A DNA stretch of 64,000 nt from Punica granatum (taxonomy: Eukaryota; Streptophyta; Magnoliopsida; Myrtales; Lythraceae): positions 16,094,274 through 16,158,273 of the forward strand of contig NC_045129.1 in NCBI RefSeq assembly GCF_007655135.1. The letters are read 5' to 3'. Every line of letters begins with the position of its first letter. Positions within the stretch are counted from its first letter, which is position 1. The translations under genes were made by a program, and so were the position numbers. The notes below the pieces were generated by a model, which saw nothing but the letters and a program-made list of their open reading frames with translations, was not told the origin of the DNA and made no database searches. Below, in pieces: positions 46,170-58,438 of the stretch.

Positions 46170-46518
46170 GGGGTATTTACCTAAAATGGCCCATGGTTTG
46201 ACCGTTTTGTCAAATCTATCATATGCTTTTTTTTTTGGTCAAGTCTATCCCATGATTTACTTTTTGCATCAAATCTATCCCGGCGTTATCTTTTTCGTCG
46301 ACATCTAACGGCCGTGCTGACGTGGTGCCTACGTGGCAAGTGTGGCCCACTATCTCTCCACGTGCCACGTCAGCACGACCATTAGATGTTGATGGAAAAG
46401 ATAACGCCGGGATAAATTTGATGCAAAAAGTAAACCATGGGATAGATTTGACAAAAAAAAAACATAGGATAGATTTGACAAAACGGACAAACTATTGGCC
46501 ATTTTAGGTAAAAACTCC
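46170..46518. mobile_element. Palindromic Mutator-like MITE (copy C)
   Basis: The arms match over about 150 bases in reverse complement (ACCTAAAATGGCC, CCGTTTTGTCAAATCTATC and AAGATAACGCCGGGATA on both sides). An exact 10-bp direct repeat, ATATAATAAA, flanks it (46160-46169 and 46519-46528), in the 9-11 bp range of Mutator-like elements. The centre has TGACGTGGTGCCTACGTGGC and GTGCCACGTCAGCAC. Non-coding; it sits inside Gypsy LTR B. Confidence 0.85.
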
Positions 46519-48824
46519 ATATAATAAATAAAAACACGCATATACTCGGTTGTGGACCGCCTTATCACCCCCACAAAGCTCAGAAATTAAAAGTCCTAAC
46601 TCTTCTAAGTGTTTGGAAGGTATTATACCTACACCACAGGGGTGGAAATGAGTTGGGAAATGTCTCGAATTAAAGAGTAATCGTTCAGCACAAACTCGAC
46701 TGAAAAATAGATAAGGTGGTGCAAAAAAAAGGCGCAGCTGCAAGGGGAGAAGGAAGTAGCTGCGGCCTTTGTGCATGGGCTCTTAGGGACGCTGAGGGAC
46801 CCCTGGATGGTGTTGGAGGTGGCGCCCCAGCTAGTTCAACTTGAAGGAACCCGCAAAGTGAAGAAAGAAGAAAATCGGTAATGCAGAGAAGGAGAAAGAA
46901 GGATCCCAGGCATTTGCACAAGGTGGGATGTCTCTCAGGCCATGACCTCCTTGTCATGGGGAGAGTGAGGGTCATGGGTGACTCGTCAAGGGGTGTTGGC
47001 ACGACTCGCCTAAGTCGTGGAAGGAAGGAAACCGCCTAGAAACCAGAAAACATCTAAGTAAACCGTTTATGTGCCGTGCTGGAATAGGTCTATGGGAGCT
47101 TCCAATGGAGAAACTAACACCGGAAACGGATTCGGGAGGTCGAATACATATGGGGTATGTAGTTTGTTTAAGGCTTGGGCAAGTCGGGTGGGTGGTCGCC
47201 GGAAAACGGTTGGTTTTCCGGCAAAAATGGCATTGTTCTGTGGTTTTTCTGGGCTTAGGTGTTGCTGTGCGAATTCTGGAATTGGAGAGGAGTTTGAGAG
47301 AGTTTTGAGTGAGAAAATGCTAGAGAGAAGTTGCAAGAGTGGAAGTCATTAAGTTGTCTTGAGTTTAGGCATATATAGGGTGGCTTAATGGGAAAATTAG
47401 TGAAAATTAAGTACAATTAGAGGGGAATTAAGAGAGGGCTGGTGCAAGAAGGATGGTTAGGGAGGGGAAATGGTCAAGTAGAGTGTAGGGGAAGTAAATG
47501 GGAGGTTGATGGGTGGATGGGAAGGATTAGTGTGTAAAAGGAGGAGCGTGGGGAAAGTTATGTAATTTGAAATTGAGGGGAAATTCAACCGGTCAAAGGG
47601 GCTACTGCAGCTGGGGGAGGGCTAACTCGTGGGTCCCGCACGGGTTAGAAGAGAGTCGGGGAAGCTTGGGTCTCGGTTGATCGTGCGTTCTGTGGCCTGA
47701 ATGAGTGTCGAATTGACAATGCGCGTGCAAAGATGATTCTAAAGAGTTTAATATTGATATGCTTTGCATAAAAGGATAAATGGATGGCCCGGAGGCTCGG
47801 AATCCGATTTTGCTCGATTTGGATGATTGGAGCAAATTTAACTGTTTTTGTCGCCTATTCTTGTATCTGCATGCTATACTACTAGCATTAGCGTGCTTTG
47901 AGCTTTAGGCGTAACAGTAGACTCGTCGGCCTTGGCTGAAGATCGGGAACCAGAGACATCCTGGGAATCTGCGATTGGGGCTTTCTCAGTGTCTTCCAAG
48001 TGTTCTAATGTGTCTCCAGACCACTGTGTCATTCGTTTGTCGAGAACTAGCCCTAAAGGTTTGCTGGGGGACGTTTGAGACCACTTTAAGGTTATTAAGG
48101 AGACCTCGATGATTTGTGTAGTCCAAGCCGAAATGATTTCCTAGGCCCTTAGGGTGGTTGGAAATGGGTGATGCAGAGCTCGAGTATTAGCATTTCGTAG
48201 AACAAGCTCTAGGCAAGAGATTTCGCCTGAAATGGGCCCTTTTTCCACCTGGACGGTGCTCGGGAAACCTAAATGACTAGTGCAGTACGGTTAGGGTTTA
48301 TTTCCCTAATCTTTGAGGTCCATGGGATTGATTGACATGGATTACGTGCACTGACGATTCGTCAAAAAGGTCTCAGGCTATGTTGTTCTGTAGAAAGAAC
48401 CCCGTTTTCCGAGTCTAGATCAACTCGGGAGCCCCAAATGATTTTCGAAAAACAGTCCGAGGCCTATTCGCTAGTCCTGATGACCCGTGGGTATGGCCAG
48501 GCCTATCTTCGAGTGCCGTTGATTCGTCTGTGGAGTGGGAGTCCCAAGAGCCCCGTAAGAAGGGCCGTCTACGAATGTTCGAGAGTGTCTCGGCTCAAGT
48601 AGATGATTTCTGAAATGCGCCTGGAGATGACATTGGTTATTTTGACATCATGAGGTATTTTTAGAGCCCCATATTGGGTACCTTCTGACACTCCGACGAT
48701 CCGGCGATGAATAGTACTGTAGTGAGCTGGCTTCTGTCGATTTGGGATCGGATGCTTAGCTGGTCTCTCTGGTTCCTTTACATGCCTTGTATGGATGCCT
48801 TGAGGCTTCTTCTGTAGTCCATGC

Positions 48825-50481
48825 TGTTGGGAATTGGTGTATGCCCTAGAGGCAATCTATAATCAGTTCTGTAATATGATATCTATTTCATTATAAAACG
48901 AGGCATTTCTGTTATTGTATAGATTGCGCTAAATATGATTTTACACAATAATGTCCTTGGAATAGTATGTTCAATAGGCATCAAGTGTGACTTGATTGTG
49001 AGATCCTATAATTACCAAACATTATTCCTAAATGTCCATAGTCAAAGTATTATCGTTAATTAGGACAACGATAATACGGTTAGACTAGTGTGGGTGTTGA
49101 TTGATGACCAAGTCTCACAGGTCATGGATATGGAGATATCAAATCACACCACATGTATACATTAAGAGTAATGTGTATTGGACTGACCCGCCATGAGATT
49201 ACTACATGGGTTGTTACGTGACTGTCATTAGCATATCTCAAAGTGACTATAGTGTAATGGTCCTTTGACTTGAGGTCACCATGGATTCCTACATGTAATG
49301 TCATATACTTTGATACTGTCCACGCCACCGTAACAGGCTGGTTAGAAAGACAGTTATTGGGTATATCATAGAGCATGGAGAGGAATGTGAGTGATCAAGA
49401 TAAGATTTGTCCCTCCTACGAAACGGGAGCGATATCTCACGGCCACTTGGTAGTTAAGTCTAAAAGTGTATGCATACCCAAACGAGTCGATATAATGATA
49501 TCGAGCTCATTTGTTCTGATAGACTTAACCGGTAAACCAAGAAAGAGAGATATTGAGCCATACAAGGATGTCATCGACCATGCCTTGGGCTCAATAGAGA
49601 TATAGAGGACAATGGATTATATTACACGGTAATATAGGTCACGAGGTTCGTCGAGAAATTGACTTTCCGATTACTTGAGTAACAGTGATGCATTGCTAGA
49701 TGCCGCTCACTGTTTATAATATTGAAATAGAGATTTCGATATTACTATCAACGTAATTGGGAACCTACAGGGTCACACACGACGACTAAATTGACGGGAT
49801 ATTTTGAAACAATAAAATCGTCTAATAGAGATTAGATGATTTATGGTGCGATTGATTAATCGGATATTTAATGAGATTAAATTTGTCGATTAATTAAACT
49901 CGATTTATTAGATTAAATGGACCCAATTGATGTACGATCCATGTGAGGACACATGGCAATTTGGAATTCTTAATTTCCCTTATCCCACACCGGTCAGGGG
50001 ACTTGAAAAGCTCCCCCCCAAGCTCTATATATATAGATATATATAGCTCAAAGGATTTAAGATATATGTGACAGTGTGTGGATATATATATGTGATATAT
50101 ATATGCATGCATAAGCATATACGTATATACATGTGTGTATGCTTTATATATGTGAGCATATATATATATATATATATAAATAATTTGAATTGAATTGTTC
50201 AATTCAAATTAGGTCCATTAGTCTGAAAATTTCGGGTGTCGCATCGGTGTTTCTTTCGAGTGTTGGCCGCTAGCACCGCCGATCTCGAAGACTCGTCGAC
50301 AAAGTCGGTGTGGATTCCAGTAGAGGCGTCACGCGTGGGACGCTCGGTCGACAATTTTAAATATTCCAGGTACGTTTTTATTTACTCTTATTCTTCTAGT
50401 AGGTCTTGGAATTAGTTTCACGGGTAGAAAATTTTGAATTTCTGTTTCTTTTACGCTTCCGTTAGTCCCGTGGAACTATCA
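48825..50481 (+). mobile_element. Solo Copia LTR (1657 bp) in a Gypsy LTR
   Basis: Starts TGTTGGGAATTGGTGTATGC and ends in ACTATCA. The exact 5-bp duplication CATGC lies on both sides (48820-48824 and 50482-50486). No Copia primer site or coding sequence follows, so this is a solo LTR left by recombination between two LTRs of a former full element. It matches the LTRs at 54015-55634 and 59743-61369. A (TA)n-rich stretch (50020-50180) lies before its 3' part. Confidence 0.92.
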
Positions 50482-50618
50482 CATGCTCCATGCTGATCCG
50501 ATTGTGAATAGTAGCCCGGGATTTATCTGGCATTATTCTGTTATGCTTGTCGAGCAGTGGCCAGGTTTGCTGCTGGTATTCTCTCTTGGAACAGGTGGAC
50601 CAAAATGGGGTGCTGACA

Positions 50619-50942
50619 GCTTGCCTTTTTTTGGTTGCATGCTCGGGTAGAAGATGCAGCCAAAGACTTTAAGAAGTATCCTAGTTTGGTCCCGGCGACT
50701 ACCACGACACCTCCCCATGGCTGCTTTCCTCCTCCGTCCTTGGATATGTTGGGGAAGGTTGTGTAGGGGCACGAAGTTTATTAGTTGTGGGCTGAGGAGC
50801 GTTGTCCAATGCTGAAGAAGAAAACGAGCAAAAGGTAGTGCAAGAAAGTATTATGAGTATGCGCAGGGAAGAATTGCGAAGATTGAAAATTGAAATTGCT
50901 TAAGAAAGTAAAATTGGATTGGACCCAAGACATGATAACAAG
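50619..50942. other. Possible Gypsy 3' interior, no gene seen
   Basis: Lies outside the start of LTR B. No reading frame of note. It leads into the minisatellite at 50943. Confidence 0.3.
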
Positions 50943-51437
50943 GTCAGAGTCGTTTCGACAAGAAAGCAAAGTCGAGGCGGATCCAACAGGCAAGTAAAGT
51001 GAATTCGGGACTAGCTCGACGAGAAAGTGAAGCGAAGTCGGGGTGGATACGACGAAAGATAGTAGAGTCGGGGTTGATCCGACAGGAAAGTAAAGTGAAC
51101 TCGGGGTAGATCCGACAGGAGCGTAGACTGAAGTTGGGGTGGATCCTATGGGAGTGTAGAGTCAGTGTCGTTTCGACAGAAAGATAAAGTGAGGTCGAGG
51201 TAGATCCGACGGAATGTAGAGTCGGGGTCAATTCGATAGGAAAGTAAAACAAAGTTGGGGTGGATCCGACGAGAATGCAGAGTCGGGTTCGATCCGACAG
51301 GAAAGTAAAGTGAAGTCGGGGTGGACTCGACAGGAGTGTAGAGTCGGGGTCGATCTGATAGAAAAGTCGAGTTGAGGTAGGGGTTGATCCGACAGGAAAG
51401 TAAAGCGAAGTAGGGGTGGATCCGACGGGGATGCGAA
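50943..51437. repeat. Minisatellite with two alternating sub-units
   Basis: About eight degenerate copies of a ~61-bp unit, each made of a ~35-bp part (GTCGGGGTCGATCCGACAGG then AAAGTAAAGTGAA) and a ~26-bp part (GTCGGGGTGGATCCGACAGG then AGTGTA). The GATCCGAC core is itself nearly palindromic. Long open frames on the minus strand (51252-50944 and 51689-51228) read as repeats of RIHPDFTLLSCRI-type peptides, but I doubt they are translated. Such arrays are common in the untranslated parts of Tat/Ogre elements. Confidence 0.8.
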
Positions 51438-52039
51438 AAGTGTTTGCTTAGAAAGACTGTGCAGGAAGTGCGGACATGCTAGGGAGCTGTGCAAGGTATA
51501 GAAGGTGCTTTGAATCCACGCTAGGTGGCAGAGGAGGTGGGCTTGGTAGGATTGGGGTTGCGTTTCCCTGGGGGAATCGCGTGGGACCATAGTTGTGTTT
51601 TTTGGAGGCCGACCATCGTTGCGCTTGGCGGGGATGGCCCAATTATTGTGTTCCTTGGGGATACTCTGATTGCTTCTGAGTGTGACCATAAGGCGGTAGT
51701 GTTGTGGATTGGATCGGCTCTCGGAGCCGCAACTCGACTTGTCACGGGGGAGGGGGCAGAGAGCCTCGGGTAGTTCACCCGCAAAGGTGGGTGCGACTCA
51801 CCGTTAATTGCCTAAGTAGCAGTGTGCACTGGGTGTGCAATAGGCGTGGAGGGAGATGTTGTCCCAAGAGTGCAAATTCGTTGGAGGTTGGCGTCGCTGT
51901 TGGGGTGACGCTACCTTGCCATTGGTCGGCTTCGCCCCTGAGGTGGTTGGTTGTTATTATGCCGAAAGTTGGTTTCGCCGTTGAGGCGATTGTGGTTCCC
52001 CAATAATGTCCTAGCAGCTCTATTGATTGTTTGACACGC
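51438..52039. other. GC-rich flank between two divergent Gypsy LTRs
   Basis: Contains GTTGGGGTGACGCTACC- and TTGAGGCGATTGTGG-like phrases, which recur as loose, short repeats. Open frames on both strands (51525-51773, 51704-52006) are not recognised. It is probably the 3' interior or a relic of a Gypsy element. Confidence 0.3.
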
Positions 52040-55000
52040 TGTCAGCACCCCATTTTGGCTCACCAATTCAAGCAATGCATATCAGCAATGATTCAGGCCA
52101 CGACTTGAGTATTGATATAGAAAATGGCTCAACAGAGCAATAAATCATTATTCAATCTCAAGTCAGCAGGAACAAGCAGAAAATATGGGCGAACAACAGA
52201 AGAACTTCCTGGGTCATCCAGAGCTAACAGAGTAAGCGGAAGCCAAACAATCCCCAAATCGGCATTTTTAAGAATACCATGTGGACAGTCCTATTTTTCG
52301 ATAGTTCGCTCGACCTTTAGAAGATAGTCAATATTGGACTCCAAAATCCCTTGCGATGCCAAACAAATGAAAAGTGTCTTCAAACACATTTCGCAGATCA
52401 TCTGTTCTATACAGAGCAATTTTTCGTATACAGACAAATTTTTAGTGGGAGTCCATAAACACCGGTTCATCAGAGAAAAGTTAATGTCCGATGTCAGATG
52501 CAGTCACATCCAATAATTATACAGAGCATGAGCATTGCTTTAGATTGTTCTTCGGAAGTCACGCAGACACCTCGAATGAGTCTTGAACGGCAAAACAAGC
52601 ATACCCCTCAATGGAAAACTATATTCGGAGATTGCTCTGACAGAACATCAGCAAACGAAGTTGACCCTGTATTGCCCTGAAAACTCCAGCGGAAAGACTT
52701 AATTTGGCAAACCAGATAGCAAAACCCTTTTCAGTTTCCCGAGTAACATTCGAGGAGCATAAACGGCCATTTTCAGTGGAAATCTATATCCGGAGGTCCT
52801 TTTTGTGGAAACTTGACGCCAGATGCTTACCCTACACAGTGCTAGACGTTCCAAGACTCAATGTGGAATCATCAGATTGAACTGCACAACTCATCTAGGC
52901 CTCCTGAGCAATGCTTTAAAGGTCTCAAATGTACTTTCCTAGTCCTTAGATGTCCAATCTCGACAAACAGAGATCACAGTGATCTCCGGAACGCCCAAGC
53001 AACTCAGAAAGCAATTGGAGAAATCCAGTTTTGGCCTCTTAGGACGTCTCCGGCTCCACATTTGCATTACCGGCTTAAGGGTCAATTATTCACGTTGTTT
53101 GACAATTCATGTGAAAATGATTAACGTGGGATGCATATGCAAGATATGCTGTCAGAAGCGGTTAACTTCGCTCTGGTCACCTGAAATGAGCAAAATCTGC
53201 TTCCGAGCCTTGTACGAACCGGAGGCATTTTCTCACGAAAAATGCTAATCTTGGGCTCATTTGAATCGTTTTATCGTGTATATCATCGATGCGATTTTCA
53301 ATTTGAATCGCAGGCTTCGAATGCACGATCAATTGAGGTTCAAGCTTCCTCCTGACTCAACTCCAACCCAAGATGGACCCATGACATCTTCTTCCCCTTT
53401 GTTCAAGACAAAGCTAGCAACCATTGCCCACTTGCATTGAAAATATCCTAAGTCTTTCTCTTTTACACTCCAACTTCCCATCCATCTCCATTAATGCATT
53501 TTAACTCTTCTTCTTGAATTCGATGGTTCAAATTCATCCTTATCTCTATTAAGAAACCGCCCACGCCTAAGCATGCCCTTAATCAAGTTTTTTCTCACTT
53601 AATTGCACTTAATCTTTCCCTATATATATCCTTTATGTCATTAAGCTAATCACAACTTACTTCATGCCATCTCTCTAGCATTTCTCACTCTTCAAATCCT
53701 CTCAACTCCCTCAAGAAAACCGCAGCCCATAGCTCAGCAAAAACTAAGCAAAAATGCTCAAGACTTAAGTCGGAATTACGATGATCATCATTCCGGCTTA
53801 AATCCAAACTTCACCCAACTTCATATCCAACATGTTTTCGACCCCCTCTATCCATTTCCAAGCTTAGATTTTAAGTTTGAAACCTCCAACAGCCCGAATA
53901 AGGTGTGGTCAGTACCGGCCCATAATCTGTCCAGATTCGGATCCTGGGTGGTAGCGGTCTTGTGCGCCGTGCCAAATCTTAAACCGAACTATTCTTGGAG
54001 ATCTAACTTGTTCATGTTGGAAATTGGTGTATGCCCTAGAGGCAATCTGTCATCAATTTTGTAATATGACATATATTTCATTATAATACGAGGCATTTAT
54101 GTTATTATGTGAGTTGCGCTGAATATTCATTTTACACAATAACGTCCTTGGAATAGTAGGTTCAACAGGCATCAAGTGTGACTTAATTGTGAGATCCACC
54201 GCATGTGGAGACTCACAGGTCATGGATGTGGAGACATCGAGTCACACCGCAAGTATACATTAGGAGTAATGTGTACTGGATTGACCCATCATGAGACTGC
54301 TACATGGGTTGTTACGTGACTGTCATTAGCAAATCTCATAGTGACTATGGTGCAGTGGTCCTTTGACTTGAGGTCACCATAGTTTCCTACATGTAATGTC
54401 GTATAGTTTGATACTGTCAAACGCCACCGTAACAGGATGGTTATAAAGACAGTTATTGGATATACCACAGAGCATGGAGAGGAATGTGAGTGACCAAGAT
54501 AGGATTTGTCCCTCCTACATAATGGGAGTGATATCTCACGGCCGCTTGGTGGGCAGAGTCTATAAGTGTATGCATACCCAAATGAGTCGATATAAGGATA
54601 TCGATCTCATTTGTTCTTATAGACTTACCCAATAAACCAAGAAAAAGAGATTGAGCCATACAAGGATGACAACGACCATGCCTTGGGCTCAATAGAGATA
54701 TAGAGGACAAATGGATTATACTGTATGATAACATAGGTCATAAGGTTCGTCGAGAAGTTGACTTTCCGATTACTTGAATAGCAGTGATGCATTGCTAGAT
54801 GCCGCTCACTATTTGTAATATTGAAATAGAGATTTCAATATTACTGTCAATGTAATCGAGAACCTACAGGGTCACACACTACGACCAAATCGACGAGATG
54901 GTTTTGAAACACTAAATCTGTCTAATAGAGATTAGATGGGTTACGGTGCGATTAGTTAATCGGATATTTAATGAGATTAAACTTACCGATTAATTAGATC

Positions 55001-57290
55001 CGATTTATTAGATTAATTGGACTCGATTCGATACACGTAATACACAAAATAAAAACACACGGGCCCTAGAACCGGAGCCACTTGGCAATTCCATGAATGG
55101 CCATGTGTGGCCATTTTGCATGGTGAGCCATATGGTCATCCACTTGGCCATTTGCATGGAAGACATGCAAAGTCAAACCTCACCCACGTTGCATATAAAT
55201 GGCAACAAAATGGGATAGGTTCTTACATGCATATATATATGAATGTATGTGTGTGTGTTTTTCTGATATACATATATATGTATGACATATATATGTGTGC
55301 GGATGTTTTGTGTACATAAGTGTGTGTGTACGAGAGTTCAAATTGAATCTGTTCGATTTGAAGACGTCCATTAGTCTTATTGTTATCGGAGTCACACTGG
55401 TGTTTCCTTCGAGCATTGGCCGCTAACACCGCTGATCTCGAAGACTAGTCGACGAAGTCGGTGTGGATACCGGTAGAGGCGTCACGCGTGGGACGCTTGG
55501 TCGACGGTTTAAAAGATTCCAGGTACACTTTATCTATTCCCATTTTACTAGTAGGTCTTGGGATCTAGTTTCACGGGTAGGAAATTTTGAATTTCTATTC
55601 CTTTCACGCTTCCGTAGGCCCCGTGAAACTAGCAGTTCATATCCTCACAAACGTCCCAAGGGTCTTCCAGGAGGAAGGAGCCATCAAGCAACCCATTAAA
55701 ACCCACTCAAACTCAAGCTTTTCCAAACCGGATAAAAAAAGACAGTTTTGAGCTTACCGGGTTTTCTTGTCTTTTCGAGTTAACGCAGGTTCTTGCATGT
55801 CACCAGCCACCTGTAGTCACCTCCAACACCCTCTAGGGAGGTGTCATAGCCTGGGCCAGCTCGTGTAACCATCCCGAGCCACCGGTGCAAGCTAGCCAAA
55901 ATCGGGTGCCTTCTCGGGTGAACAGTACCGCCCAGGCATCCGAATTCCAGCAAGCTTTTTCCAGTCGTTTTTCCAACTTGTCCTCAACCCTCGAGGCTAG
56001 GTATAACATCCTCGACTTAGAGAAGTTAGGGCTTTTTACATTTATTGCATGTTCATGGAGTAATATGGTGTTTTAAGCACGTTTCATTTGCAAGATTACA
56101 TTTTTATGCATTTTCTATGTTATATCATGCTTATTTATCCTTGATTTATATGCTAGTATGTCGGGAAACACTTGGATCGTAGTCAAGAAGAACATCCCGA
56201 CCCGGGAAAGGCATGAGAACTCACGGGTTTGCCTCCAAGGGAGGTGACCGAATGCTCTCTTGCTCTTTTCGGGCAAGGAATGATCTTCTTAACCCGATCC
56301 AAGTTCGATTCCTGAGTTCAATCGTGTTTTCTCACGTGCATGAAGTCGGTATTGTTTTATTGATTCCTTAAATAACATGTTTGTGCATGTTTGCATGTTT
56401 GAATGCGTTATTCAAATCATGGCAATACCGACTTTGTTAAAATCGTGTCATTTATCGTGTTTGATGTTTGAGCATGCGAGAAATGATTCGAAATGAGACG
56501 GGGAAACCTCGTGGAACCCTATTCGGGCCATGGGACCTCTCGGCTCTTTCTAAGGAGTAGTGGCCGAGAGCTTCATAGGTTTAGTCGGGTTCCATGAGGC
56601 TTCCTCTTCCCATTTTACGCTCGTTCTCGGATTGTGTGTAATTGCAATTTCCTTTACATCGCAAACCTCGCATGAAAATGTCTTTTTAAGCAACATGCAT
56701 GGATTCGGGTATTGATGACTCATTCGGGTCCATTCGGTTCCGAGAGTAGTTTTGGTCATTGGACCAAATTATCCTTGATCCTTATGGAACCGTCTTGGTC
56801 GTCGAGTCACGAATCGTTTTCATAATTAATGCATTCGGCAATAACCCTTAAGTATTAATTTCACGAACGGGTTAATCGGGACGCTCACCCGATTAATTCA
56901 TTTAACTTTAAACAACTTTGCATGAATTGGACATTAATCTGTAACTCGCGTCGACGAATTACAAAATGGTGTTAATGCCCTTTTTAAAATACGCATACTT
57001 CCAAACCCGAGACATGCAGTACGAAGTAACATGGACATCTAGGAGAAACTTGTGTGTTTTGACTTGAGTTTCACTTGACTTCAGGTAATTTAGGTCGGAA
57101 TACAGAAGTTCCTTTTAGACCACTTCCGGATATATCGACCAAATTTTTGGCTTTTACAGGGCTCTCGCATGACCCTGAAAGATCCAAGGAATTGGTTAAC
57201 ACCGGTTACAGGCCGAGGTGGCCCGTATTGCATTGTTTCCCTTTTCTGAAAACAAACTTTCAAGTCATGGGTAAGAACATCATTTTGTGA
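52040..57290 (+). mobile_element. Giant Ty3/Gypsy LTR C (plus) with a nested Copia LTR
   Basis: Begins TGTCAGCACCCCATTTTGG at 52040 and ends before the primer site at 57293. Leaving out the Copia solo LTR (54015-55634) and one target duplication, it is about 3.63 kb. It aligns along its length, in inverted orientation, with LTR A, including a stretch near 57195 (GGAATTGGTTAACACCGG) that corresponds to the 41250 region. No intact gene lies in it. Confidence 0.75.
54015..55634 (+). mobile_element. Solo Copia LTR (1620 bp) in Gypsy LTR C
   Basis: Starts TGTTGGAAATTGGTGTATGC and ends CGTGAAACTAGCA. It is flanked by exact GTTCA duplications (54010-54014 and 55635-55639). Compared with the copy at 48825 it lacks about 100 bases near 54195. 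No coding part follows, so it is a solo LTR. Confidence 0.92.
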
Positions 57291-57292
57291 TT

Positions 57293-57302
57293 TGGCAACT
57301 CC
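57293..57302 (+). promoter_or_regulatory. Gypsy primer-binding site (plus)
   Basis: TGGCAACTCC, one change from the TGGCGACTCC of the minus-strand element at 41041-41032, directly after LTR C. It marks 52040-57290 as a 5' LTR with the element's interior to the right. Confidence 0.6.
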
Positions 57303-58438
57303 TTCTCACGCGTGTCTGTCACGCGTCCCCACGGGAAGGTGGACACATCCCAAGCCGCGCGATCCAAAAGCGTGCCCCGACGAGAGTCACATTCGGGTCC
57401 GTACACACGCATGTCGGCTTTGGACCCCTCTCATTAGGGTGCCGTAGGGTGGCTGCGTTTGTAACCCGCTGTGAGATTTCTTTCAAGAATTGTCAGACCT
57501 CGGTCTAATCGTTTCCAAAGTGTTATGACTAGACCCCCGGAGAGAGATGTCTGAGATTTTGGCTTTATGGTAGCCGATTGAAGGGTGGTTGTGACTCATT
57601 TGGAGTTATGAAATTGACAAAAAGAAAAGAGAAAGCATGGGGAAGCATGTTGCCCTAGGCTAAAAAGGATACACGAGTTCACGCTTGCAGTGAGATGTAC
57701 CCCTCTTCTCCTCCCTCCTTCTGTTGTGGTGTAGACTGTGCCGAACTGCTCGGGTGACATACTCGGTTGCCTAATATGCTCGAGGAACACTTTGCTTTGG
57801 ACGGTTAAGTAGTGCAAGAGGGCTAATCGATGATCGTGTTGGAGTAGACAAACTGGCCATTTCCCATGGGGAATCCTTAGTCCGCACGATATGTGATGAC
57901 TTAGGGTGATAATTTGATTTATTTATCTCTCATTTTGTTCTCCTTTTGCTACAGTCGCCCACCTCGGGATCTCGCATCTCTCAACCTAAAGGGGATGAGC
58001 TCTCCTTTTGCAAAGACCGCTAACCAGGGGGTTTCCGGCCGTGCCTCTCTTTTGCCCTAGTTTTTGCTTAAGCGTCCCAAAAGGGGTTTTCGACCAAGCG
58101 GGCTCGATTTTTTTGTCTCTAAAGTTTGCAAGGGCGGTGGGTTTATAGAATCTTACTTCCACATCAGCGTTGTGCTTTATCTCTATCGAAGGCTTTGTTG
58201 CCCATTTTGTGTTGGGGTTTCTTGATTTTTTTAATTTGGCGCCGCCGCTATATTCCGTTGTTGATGGTGCTGCTTCATTTTTTTGATTGGCGGGATTTTC
58301 CAGCTTCTTCTTCTTTTCTGAGGTTGGGCTTTGCTTGTGCCCCTTGAATTTGTTTGAATTTCCTCGACTTTGCTTTGCCGAGGCTGTGCTTCGCCTCATG
58401 GAGACTGGATGAGTTCATGCCCCTACCTTGTTTGTGAG
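57303..58438 (+). other. 5' interior of the plus-strand Gypsy element
   Basis: The first 120 bases match the 5' region of the minus-strand element (40900-41030). The rest is untranslated-type sequence with no recognisable gag or pol. A 137-codon Lys-rich frame on the minus strand (58399-57986) is not recognised. The hAT MITE is inserted at its right end. Confidence 0.4.

Larger units (their letters stand above)
45113..50618 (-). mobile_element. Giant Ty3/Gypsy LTR B, minus, with nested insertions
   Basis: Starts at 50618 (minus strand) with TGTCAGCACCCCATTTTGG and reads down to 45113, where it directly meets LTR A. Removing the nested Copia solo LTR (48825-50481 plus one 5-bp duplication) leaves about 3.84 kb. 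It contains a Mutator-like MITE at 46170-46518. Compared with LTR A it lacks the last 200 or so bases: its end GGGATCGGTCGACAT aligns with GGGAATTAGTCGACAC near 41250. The small open frames inside (for example 46685-47002 and 47067-47352) look like chance. Confidence 0.7.

Noticed and set aside
50943..51437. Regular repeats resembling a CRISPR array
   Set aside because: The units abut without unique spacers, vary in length and lie in a plant retrotransposon region; this is a minisatellite.
57986..58399. 137-codon Lys-rich minus-strand frame
   Set aside because: No recognisable domain; it is antisense in the interior of the plus-strand Gypsy element.
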